This document shows, in pieces, positions 1 through 5,401 of a stretch of DNA of 8,419 nucleotides. Positions within the stretch are counted from its first letter, which is position 1. Every line of letters begins with the position of its first letter. The notes under the pieces were generated by a model, which worked only from the letters and a program-made list of their open reading frames with translations, was not told where the DNA came from and did not search any database. Origin of the DNA: an uncultured Clostridia bacterium. Lineage in GTDB: Bacteria > Bacillota > Clostridia > Christensenellales > Borkfalkiaceae. A program made the position numbers and the translations under genes. The stretch spans positions 1-8,419 of the forward strand of contig URMI01000028.1 in the NCBI GenBank assembly GCA_900548845.1. Reading direction: 5' to 3'.

Positions 1-8
1 TCCGATCT
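1..8. other. Probable residual Illumina adapter at contig edge
   Basis: The first eight bases, TCCGATCT, are identical to the 3' end of the TruSeq read primer (…GCTCTTCCGATCT). They sit exactly at the window edge. The last T of this octamer together with the next AA makes a TAA in the reading frame of the following gene, which is otherwise open from position 11 to 1990. An untrimmed adapter end explains both facts. The match is seen directly; the origin is inferred, and eight bases could match by chance. Confidence 0.7.
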
Positions 9-10
9 AA

Positions 11-1990
11 GGCGCAAGCTACTTTTCGCTGACGATCGCCTTCCCCGAGATCGCATTCTCCGAATACACGATCTCCTTCGAGAGCGCGGAAGAGAATGTC
101 AGCGAGGATGAGATCGCCGAGAACGCGCTCGTCTTTGCAAACGGCGAAGAGGGTACCTCCTTCTATGTCGTCAACGCACAGGGCGAAAAGGGCGAAGAAG
201 TCGCAGCCGGCCTTACGGGCGATCTTGAGATCACGTTCGACGAAGAGGACTGTACGAGCGGCGAGTTCTCCGTCTATGTGAACGGCACGAAGGCGGGCAC
301 CTTCACCAACATCGGCGGCTACTACATGGAGTATCTCTCCTCGGCGTCCGATACGCCCAGAACGCCCATCTCCTTCGAATGCACGACGCTTTCGGGCGAG
401 AGCCAGAAGGTGCTCGTCAAGCAGCTCAACGGCCAGTCCTTTGCGCTCAACGAAGAGGGCAACGTCGTCGACGACACGGCTCCCGTGCTCGTCGTCAACA
501 GCGAAGTCTATCCCTTCCGCCTCGGCCAGAAGTTCGACCTCGACTACGAGGCGATCGACGTGTGCGACAACACGGTGACCGTCTCCCGCGAGTACTACAT
601 GGCGCGCTTCACCGAAGACGGCAACTACCGCATCCCTACGGATGACGATTACGATACGCTCACCACTTCCACCTGGTTCATGCCCTCGGGCGACAGCGAG
701 GAAGAAGTGCAGTACGTCTCCATCCGCTTTATGCTCGACGACGGCCGCGACGGCGCCGACGAAGAAGAGACGCCCGTCTATCTCGTCTGGTATGCCGCAG
801 AAGGCGCATCCGTGACCTTCGGCGCAGGCGAAAATACGCTTGGATATATCCTTGTGGACCGTGCCGAAGAGGGCCCCGTCTACAACGGCCTTACCGCAGA
901 CGCCGCCACGACGGAGAACGTCAAGGCAGCGGACGAAGCGGACGTCAACGGCAACGGCGATAAAGAGGAAGCGCTCCTTGATGTGCTTGCCGCAGAGTAT
1001 CAGGCAGCGGTCGACCGTGCCGCCGAGAACGCCAGCGCAGGCGACGGCGCATACTTCTATCTGCCCAGCCTCCGCAACCTCATCTCGAGCGAGGGCTGCG
1101 ACTACCGCGACCTCACCTTCAACGTGTACTACTATTCCCAGAGCCAGACGGCGGACGATTCGGCTTCTTCCGCGACCTCCCTTGCTTACAACCGTCTGCG
1201 CTTTGAGATCGACGAACCCGGCCGCTACGTCTTCCGCGTGCTCGCGAGCGACAATGCGGGCAACGGCATGATGTATTATCTCGACGGCCAGCTCGTCACC
1301 GTTTCTTCGAGCAACATCTGGGATATCGAAGAGATCCCCGAATTCTCCTTCACCGTCGGTTATGACGGCGCGCGCGTCACCGATCCCGAAGAGCAGGATC
1401 TCGGCTATCGCGATACGACGTATGACATCGAAGACTTCGAGATCATCGCCGTCTCCGGGTACGAGACCAAATACGAGCTCTTCCGCCTCGACGAAAACAG
1501 CCTTCCCGCCGACCTGCAGGGCGTTTCCTACACCTCCCTCGTCAGCAACGCGAAGGAATATTTCGACGGCGACTGGGCGCAGTACCTCGTGCGCATCGAT
1601 CCCTTCAACAGCGACGTCGACGAGGACGACCCTCTTTGGGACCGCACCGACAACCGCTATGAATGGGACGACGAAGACCTCACCTTCGTGCCCAACGAGG
1701 CGGGCTATTATGTCGTCAAGCTCACCGTGACCGAGCCCTCCATGCCCGGCCGCACCGTGACGGCTTATCAGGTCATCGACGTGCGCAATCCCATCGATAC
1801 GCTCCCCGATGCCACCTACTGGCTGGAGAACAACGTGGCGGCAGTCGTGCTGTTCTGCATCTCGGGCGTGCTCCTCATCATCCTTGTGGTGCTCTTCGTC
1901 GTCAAGCCGAAAAAGAGCGTCGATGAAGTGGACGTGAAGTCGCTCAAGGGCGCCAAGAAGGCCGATAAGAACGAAGAAAAGAAGGACTGA
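11..1990 (+). CDS. Large acidic cell-surface protein, C-terminal part (5' truncated), membrane-anchored
   Basis: I do not recognise the family by name. The frame is open from position 11 to the TGA at 1988-1990, giving 659 residues. No ribosome binding site precedes any internal ATG, and clear protein-like sequence runs from the first codon, so the true start lies off the window. The TAA at 8-10 is probably an adapter artefact. Most of the product is a very Asp/Glu-rich, Tyr/Phe-containing beta-type sequence with few Cys. Stretches such as 'EPGRYVFRVLASDNAGN' and 'NEAGYYVVKLTVTE' resemble the closing strands of Ig-like or PKD-like extracellular domains, and at least two or three such domains are likely. 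Near the end, a junction 'VIDVRNP' leads to one strong hydrophobic segment (about nt 1834-1902) followed by a Lys-rich cytoplasmic tail (KPKKS…EEKKD). The topology is therefore outside-to-inside with a C-terminal anchor. There is no LPXTG motif. A role in adhesion, glycan binding or envelope structure is possible but unproven. It is the last gene of its unit, as a terminator follows. Confidence 0.85.
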   Translation, partial: GASYFSLTIAFPEIAFSEYTISFESAEENVSEDEIAENALVFANGEEGTSFYVVNAQGEKGEEVAAGLTGDLEITFDEEDCTSGEFSVYVNGTKAGTFTNIGGYYMEYLSSASDTPRTPISFECTTLSGESQKVLVKQLNGQSFALNEEGNVVDDTAPVLVVNSEVYPFRLGQKFDLDYEAIDVCDNTVTVSREYYMARFTEDGNYRIPTDDDYDTLTTSTWFMPSGDSEEEVQYVSIRFMLDDGRDGADEEETPVYLVWYAAEGASVTFGAGENTLGYILVDRAEEGPVYNGLTADAATTENVKAADEADVNGNGDKEEALLDVLAAEYQAAVDRAAENASAGDGAYFYLPSLRNLISSEGCDYRDLTFNVYYYSQSQTADDSASSATSLAYNRLRFEIDEPGRYVFRVLASDNAGNGMMYYLDGQLVTVSSSNIWDIEEIPEFSFTVGYDGARVTDPEEQDLGYRDTTYDIEDFEIIAVSGYETKYELFRLDENSLPADLQGVSYTSLVSNAKEYFDGDWAQYLVRIDPFNSDVDEDDPLWDRTDNRYEWDDEDLTFVPNEAGYYVVKLTVTEPSMPGRTVTAYQVIDVRNPIDTLPDATYWLENNVAAVVLFCISGVLLIILVVLFVVKPKKSVDEVDVKSLKGAKKADKNEEKKD

Positions 1991-2019
1991 TTCCGTTCGG
2001 ACTTATCAATTTCAGATAG

Positions 2020-2058
2020 CAAAGAGGCATCGCGCTCAAGCGGTGCCTCTTTGTTTTG
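2020..2058 (+). terminator. Rho-independent terminator of the surface-protein gene
   Basis: A stem of about 13 bp (2020-2032 with 2041-2053, one G-U pair) has the arms CAAAGAGGCA and TGCCTCTTTG, an 8-base loop, and then TTTT. It lies 30 bases after the stop at 1990 and separates the surface protein from the DUF378 gene. Confidence 0.88.
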
Positions 2059-2091
2059 CCTGCCATAGGAAGGACGGAGGAACGCCGCGGG

Positions 2092-2116
2092 AAGGGGCGC
2101 ATAAAAGGCGCTCCTT
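2092..2116 (+). promoter_or_regulatory. Inverted repeat upstream of the DUF378 ribosome binding site
   Basis: AAGGGGCGC (2092-2100) can pair with GCGCTCCTT (2108-2116) through nine pairs including one G-U, leaving the 7-base loop ATAAAAG. It lies 17 bases upstream of the AGGAGGT of the DUF378 gene. It lacks a following T-tract, so it is not a terminator. It could be a leader hairpin or a protein-binding dyad. No convincing -35/-10 pair is visible between 2059 and 2133. Confidence 0.35.
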
Positions 2117-2145
2117 CGCGCATACTGCATGGCAGGAGGTATCCG

Positions 2146-2391
2146 ATGGTCATTGCAAACTTGATCTCTTATATTCTGGTGCTCGTGGGAGCGCTCAACT
2201 GGGGCATCTTCGGGCTGTTCGACTTCAACCTTGTCTCGGCAGTCTTTCAGGGCCCCCGCACGATCGGTTCCATCATCGTCTATTCGCTCATCGCGCTTGC
2301 CGCGATCTGGCTGATCATCTCGCCCATCATCACGAACGGGATGCTCAAATTGCAGGGCGACCGCGTGGCGCGCGAACAGCACGGCCACTAA
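2146..2391 (+). CDS. DUF378 family small membrane protein (YuzA-like)
   Basis: This 81-residue protein belongs to DUF378 (B. subtilis YuzA type), whose members are usually about 70-80 residues. The family's function is unknown. The hallmark is visible: a first helix (about residues 4-24) running into LNWGIFGLF (17-25), then DFNLVSAVF, then a second helix (about 40-60) with a Trp near its end, and a short polar tail ending in His-Gly-His. The ATG at 2146 is chosen because AGGAGGT (2134-2140) ends five bases upstream. The frame also extends upstream to an ATG at 2056, but that has no ribosome binding site and overlaps the preceding terminator tail. The gene stands alone between two terminators, so it is probably its own transcription unit. 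Family assignment is firm; role is unknown. Confidence 0.9.
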   Translation: MVIANLISYILVLVGALNWGIFGLFDFNLVSAVFQGPRTIGSIIVYSLIALAAIWLIISPIITNGMLKLQGDRVAREQHGH

Positions 2392-2409
2392 AAAAACGGG
2401 CACGGAAAG

Positions 2410-2454
2410 TGCGGGAAGGGCATAATAATTGCCTTTCCCGCATTTTTTATTTTT
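2410..2454 (+). terminator. Strong rho-independent terminator after DUF378 gene
   Basis: The arms TGCGGGAAGGGCA (2410-2422) and TGCCTTTCCCGCA (2430-2442) form a 13-bp stem with one G-U pair and a 7-base loop TAATAAT. The run TTTTTTATTTTT (2443-2454) follows. This should isolate the DUF378 gene from feoA, which starts 58 bases later. Confidence 0.93.
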
Positions 2455-2512
2455 GAGGCGCGCCCGCTGCGGCAGGAAGCAGAGGCGGACGCGCATCGTT
2501 CGGAGGTGGCTT

Positions 2513-2743
2513 ATGTCAATTTGCCCGATCACTTCGCTTTCCAAGGGGATGCGCGCCAAAGTCGCCGAAGTGGAAGGGGAGGGCGCGCTCCGCTCCCGTC
2601 TTGCGGCGCTCGGGGTGCGCCCCGGGGAAGAGGTGACGCTCCTTCGCGTCTCGCCCCTCAGACGCACCTATCTTGTCGGAACGGAGGAGAGCGTCTTCGC
2701 GCTCGGAAAGGAGGCGGCAGCGTGCGTGAAAGTGGAACGGTGA
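2513..2743 (+). CDS. feoA: FeoA, ferrous iron transport accessory protein
   Basis: The product is 76 residues, the usual size for FeoA, a small SH3-like cytoplasmic protein that supports the FeoB ferrous iron permease. The family pattern is clear: an N-terminal 'pItsL.kGmrAkVaeV' strand region, then SRLAALGVRPGEEVTLLRV, the 'LR.tYLVG' strand and a C-terminal 'fALGKEAAACVKVE'. The start at 2513 is set by GGAGGT (2502-2507) five bases upstream; an earlier in-frame ATG at 2429 lies inside the previous terminator and is rejected. Only 58 bases separate the upstream terminator from the ATG, and I see no good promoter or Fur-box-like palindrome there. The gene overlaps the start of feoB by 22 bases. 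Confidence 0.93.
   Translation: MSICPITSLSKGMRAKVAEVEGEGALRSRLAALGVRPGEEVTLLRVSPLRRTYLVGTEESVFALGKEAAACVKVER
2707..2714 (+). promoter_or_regulatory. Ribosome binding site that sets the feoB start
   Basis: AAAGGAGG (2707-2714) inside the end of feoA is followed after seven bases by GTG at 2722. This is the best ribosome binding site near the feoB start. It favours GTG 2722 over GTG 2740, which overlaps the feoA stop but has only a weak purine stretch upstream. Confidence 0.75.
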
Positions 2744-4554
2744 AAGGGGCGCCTTCAAAGCTGCTCCTGCTCGGCAATCCCAACGCGGGCAAGAGCACGC
2801 TTTTTAACGCGCTCACGGGCGGGCATGCGCGCGTCGGGAACTGGCACGGCGTCACGGTGAGCGCGCTCGAAGGGGAAGCGCTGCTTTCGGGGAACAGGGT
2901 GCGGGTAGCCGATCTTCCCGGGGTCTATTGCGCCGACGGCCTCAGCATGGAGGAGCGCGCCGCCTGTGCCTATCTCGAAGAGCATCCCGAGGGCGTCGTG
3001 TGCCTCGTCTCGGAATGCGTGGCGCTCCCCCGCAGCCTTGCGCTCCTTTCCGCGCTTGCCAAAGGAAGGCGCGCCATTTTGGTGCTCACGAAAAAGCGGC
3101 AGTTCGTGCGGCAGGGGGGAAGGCTCGAAGAGCGCGAACTCGAACGCGTTTTGGGCATCCCCGTCGTGAGCGCGGAGGGCGTTCCTCCCCGCGAACTGCG
3201 CGAAAGGGTGGGGGAGGCGCTGCTGCGGGCAGGGCAGCTGAGTGCGGCTTCGGAAGAAGGGCGCTCGCTCCCGAAAGAAGTCTATACGCGCGCCCGCATG
3301 CGCCTTACGAAACTCGACCGCTTTCTCCTGCACCCTGCGGCGGCATGCGCGGTGTTTGCGCTCCTGCTTGCGGCGGCGTTCTTTCTCACCTTTTCGCCCG
3401 TGGGGCCTGGCGGGCTTCTGAAGGGGCTCATCGAGGCGCTGATCATTCAGATCAAAGAGGCGTTTCAAACGCATATCCCGTCGCCCGTGCTTTGTTCCTT
3501 CGTGGGGGAGGGGCTCGTCGGGAGCGTGGGCGGCGTTCTGTGCTTTTTGCCGCAGATCGGCATGCTCTTTCTCTTTCTGACGCTGCTCGAAGAGAGCGGG
3601 CTTCTGTCCCGCCTCGCCTTCTTCACGGACGGCACCCTCTCGCGCGCGGGGCTGAGCGGGCGGGCGGCCTTTTCCCTTCTGATGGGCTTCGGCTGTACGG
3701 CGGCTGCCATCCTCTCGACGCGCGGCCTCGACGACAAAAGGATGCAGCGCCGCGTCATTTGGTGCCTTCCCTATCTCTCGTGCAGCGCAAAGCTCCCCGT
3801 CTATCTCACGCTCGCCTCGTCCTTCTTCCGGGATCAGTTTTTGGCGGCGCTTCTTCTGTATGTGCTCGGCGCGGGGCTGAGCTTTGCCGTGCTCCTGTTT
3901 TTAGGCGGGGAGAAGGGCGCGCCCTTCGTGCTCGAATTTGCGCCGCTCCGCCTTCCCGAGGCGAAGACCGTTGCAAAAGCCTTGTGTTTTCAGCTCAAAC
4001 AGTTTATAATAAAGCTCGGGACGGTCATCTTGGCGTTCTTCATCGCCTCGTGGCTGCTCTCTTCCTTCGACTTTGCCTTCCGCTTTGTGCCCGTGGAAGA
4101 GAGCATGCTCGCGCATCTGTGCGGCGGGCTCCAATGGCTGTTCGCGCCCGTCGGCATGGAAGATTGGCGCATCGCCTATGCGGCGCTCTCGGGGCTCGTC
4201 GCCAAAGAGAACGTCGCGGCAAGTTTAGAGCTCTTCTTCCCCGTCTTCCCTTACGGCGCGAGGAGCGCGTTCGCCCTCGCCGTGTTCGTGCTCGCTTCCT
4301 CGCCCTGTGTCTCTGCCGTGGCGGCAGCCGCGCGGGAAGTGGGAATAAAGCCCGCCCTTCTCTATGCCGTTGCAGAGACGGCGGGCGCGCTGCTTCTTAG
4401 TTATTTCGTCTATTTTCTGACGGGCCTCGGCGCTTCGGCGGCCCTGCCGCTCATCGCCGCCGTCATCCTCATCTCTGTCTTCGGGAGGACCTTCCGTGCG
4501 GGAATACACCGTAAGCGAGGAAACTTCGCTCAAAAACTTCACCGACGCGCATGA
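2722..4554 (+). CDS. feoB: FeoB, ferrous iron transport GTPase/permease (atypical G4)
   Basis: FeoB imports Fe(II) across the cytoplasmic membrane, with an N-terminal G-protein domain controlling a polytopic permease. Counting from GTG 2722 the product has 610 residues, shorter than the usual 650-800. G1 is GNPNAGKST (18-26), switch I is NWHGVT with Thr45, G3 is DLPG (64-67), and a G5-like SAEG is at 150-153. At the expected G4 (N-x-x-D) position the sequence is T-K-K-R (123-126), so both the Asn and the guanine-reading Asp are missing. The linker between G5 and the first membrane helix (from about residue 206) is only about 55 residues, so the helical GDI-like domain is reduced. The permease part is canonical: LDRFLLHP, FLPQI, LLEESG, first Gate motif GFGC (322-325), SCSAKLPVY (353-361), and second Gate motif SGLVAKE (490-496). 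The start overlaps feoA and the last 59 bases overlap the pseudouridine synthase gene, which suggests coupled translation. The family is certain; strict GTP specificity is in doubt. Confidence 0.93.
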   Translation: MRESGTVKGAPSKLLLLGNPNAGKSTLFNALTGGHARVGNWHGVTVSALEGEALLSGNRVRVADLPGVYCADGLSMEERAACAYLEEHPEGVVCLVSECVALPRSLALLSALAKGRRAILVLTKKRQFVRQGGRLEERELERVLGIPVVSAEGVPPRELRERVGEALLRAGQLSAASEEGRSLPKEVYTRARMRLTKLDRFLLHPAAACAVFALLLAAAFFLTFSPVGPGGLLKGLIEALIIQIKEAFQTHIPSPVLCSFVGEGLVGSVGGVLCFLPQIGMLFLFLTLLEESGLLSRLAFFTDGTLSRAGLSGRAAFSLLMGFGCTAAAILSTRGLDDKRMQRRVIWCLPYLSCSAKLPVYLTLASSFFRDQFLAALLLYVLGAGLSFAVLLFLGGEKGAPFVLEFAPLRLPEAKTVAKALCFQLKQFIIKLGTVILAFFIASWLLSSFDFAFRFVPVEESMLAHLCGGLQWLFAPVGMEDWRIAYAALSGLVAKENVAASLELFFPVFPYGARSAFALAVFVLASSPCVSAVAAAAREVGIKPALLYAVAETAGALLLSYFVYFLTGLGASAALPLIAAVILISVFGRTFRAGIHRKRGNFAQKLHRRA

Positions 4555-5308
4555 CGCCCAGGCGTCCTTTTCCTTCCGCACCCTCCTGAAGCGCCGCGAC
4601 GTGCGCGTCAACGGCGGCAAAGTGGGGGAGGACGTGCCCCTTCATGCGGGCGATAGAGTGCAGTACTTCCTGACGCCCGCCGAGGAAGGAAAGAAGGCGT
4701 TTTCCGTCCTTTATGAGGATGAAAACGTTATCGTCTGCGATAAGGAGAGCGGCGTGCAGTCGGAGGCCGTCTATTCGGCGCTTCTTCGGAAGGGGGAGTG
4801 CTTCTTTCTGCACCGCCTCGACCGCAACACGGAAGGGCTTCTCATCTTCGCGAAGACCCAAGCTGCCGCCGACGAGCTTTTGAACGCCTTCCGCGAACGG
4901 CGCGCCGAAAAGCGCTATCTCGCCCTCGTCAAGGGGAGCTTCCGGGAAAAGCACGCCGTCCTCAAAGCCTATCTTCAGAAGGATGCCGCCTCTTCCCGCG
5001 TGCGCATCTTCGACCGCCCCCGAGGGGAGCCCATCGTCACCGAATACCGCGTTTTGCGCGAAAAAGAGGGGCTGAGCCTTCTCGAGGTCACCTTGCATAC
5101 GGGCAAGACGCATCAGATCCGCGCCCATCTTGCGCATATCGGGCACCCCGTCCTCGGCGACACCAAGTACGGCGATAGCGCCCTCAACCGCAAAATGCAC
5201 CTCACGCGGCAAAAGCTTGTCGCAAAGGAGCTGTGCTTTACGGGGGTCAAAAGCCTTCCCGCCATCGAAGGCGTGCGATTTTTTTCGGAAAAGTCCATTT
5301 ATTTTTGA
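4496..5308 (+). CDS. RluA-family RNA pseudouridine synthase
   Basis: This 270-residue protein is an RluA-type pseudouridine synthase, which converts specific uridines in rRNA or tRNA to pseudouridine. The N-terminal part (about residues 5-62) is S4-like, with 'LLKRRDVRVNGGKV' and '.l.aGDrVqyfl'. The catalytic motif is HRLDRNTEGLLIFAK, with the catalytic Asp at residue 109. The C-terminal motif TGKTHQIRAHLAHIGHPVLGD is the conserved RNA-binding/active-site block followed by the usual 'tKYG'. The length is slightly below the typical 290-310. The start is GTG 4496, because GGGAGG (4483-4488) ends seven bases upstream and the S4-like domain begins at once; this makes the gene overlap feoB by 59 bases. 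The target site cannot be told from sequence, so no RluB/C/D-type symbol is given. Its link to iron uptake is probably only operon position. Confidence 0.93.
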   Translation: MREYTVSEETSLKNFTDAHDAQASFSFRTLLKRRDVRVNGGKVGEDVPLHAGDRVQYFLTPAEEGKKAFSVLYEDENVIVCDKESGVQSEAVYSALLRKGECFFLHRLDRNTEGLLIFAKTQAAADELLNAFRERRAEKRYLALVKGSFREKHAVLKAYLQKDAASSRVRIFDRPRGEPIVTEYRVLREKEGLSLLEVTLHTGKTHQIRAHLAHIGHPVLGDTKYGDSALNRKMHLTRQKLVAKELCFTGVKSLPAIEGVRFFSEKSIYF

Positions 5309-5335
5309 AAAAGCGCTTGACGGCGCTCTTTCTTT
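5307..5335 (+). terminator. Possible weak terminator of the feo unit overlapping the next promoter
   Basis: Bases 5307-5316 can pair with 5323-5332 through nine of ten positions (one A-C mismatch), including a GC-rich AGCGC/GCGCT inner stem. The 6-base loop is exactly TTGACG, the -35 box of the next promoter. The 3' side is T-rich (TCTTTCTTT) but not an uninterrupted U-tract. It starts within the pseudouridine synthase stop codon. It may serve as a weak terminator; no other terminator is seen between the two units. Confidence 0.4.
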
Positions 5336-5345
5336 GTGCTATTAT
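5317..5345 (+). promoter_or_regulatory. Sigma-A-type promoter of the metal efflux ATPase gene
   Basis: TTGACG (5317-5322) and TATTAT (5340-5345) are separated by exactly 17 bases. Each hexamer is one base from the housekeeping consensus. Transcription should start near 5352, leaving a leader of about 50 bases before the ATG at 5402. A dyad covers the -10 and start point. Confidence 0.8.
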
Positions 5346-5366
5346 ATGAATAGTTGTTCAAATATT
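5341..5366 (+). promoter_or_regulatory. ArsR/SmtB-type 12-2-12 imperfect dyad (putative operator)
   Basis: The core TGAATA-GT-TGTTCA is flanked by ATAT on the left and AATATT on the right. Scored as two 12-base half-sites around a 2-base centre (5353-5354), nine of twelve positions are complementary. Known operators of ArsR/SmtB metal-sensing repressors (SmtB, ZiaR, CzrA, CadC) are AT-rich 12-2-12 dyads with TGAA…TTCA cores, often at P1B-ATPase promoters. Overlap with the -10 fits repression relieved by metal. No arsR-type gene lies in the window, so the regulator would act from elsewhere. The dyad is seen; the regulator identity is inferred. Confidence 0.65.
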
Positions 5367-5373
5367 AGTTTGA

Positions 5374-5389
5374 CGGGCGTTTTTGCCCG
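5374..5389 (+). promoter_or_regulatory. Leader hairpin abutting the ATPase ribosome binding site
   Basis: CGGGC (5374-5378) and GCCCG (5385-5389) form a perfect 5-bp GC stem with the loop GTTTTT. The stem ends directly before AAGGAG (5390-5395), the ribosome binding site for ATG 5402. It may keep the site exposed or stabilise the mRNA 5' region. Too short to call a riboswitch. Confidence 0.4.
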
Positions 5390-5401
5390 AAGGAGTCTTG
5401 T

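Noticed and set aside
278..1990. ATG at 278 as the start of the surface-protein gene
   Set aside because: Protein-like sequence in the same frame runs back to position 11, there is no ribosome binding site before 278, and the upstream TAA is best explained by adapter sequence.
2455..2512. Fur or DtxR box upstream of feoA
   Set aside because: The 58 bases are GC-rich and contain no GATAATGATAATC-like or DtxR-like palindrome, and no clear promoter.
1816..2667. Minus-strand open frame of 283 codons across two terminators
   Set aside because: It runs across the 3' end of the surface gene, both terminators and the DUF378 gene, has no domain, and is of shadow composition.
2740..2742. GTG at 2740 overlapping the feoA stop as the feoB start
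   Set aside because: The overlap geometry is attractive, but AAAGGAGG at 2707-2714 is perfectly placed for GTG 2722; the choice changes only six residues.
2928..4400. 490-codon plus-strand open frame inside feoB in another frame
   Set aside because: It is Arg/Ala-rich shadow coding caused by GC-rich third positions; the overlapping frame has all FeoB motifs.
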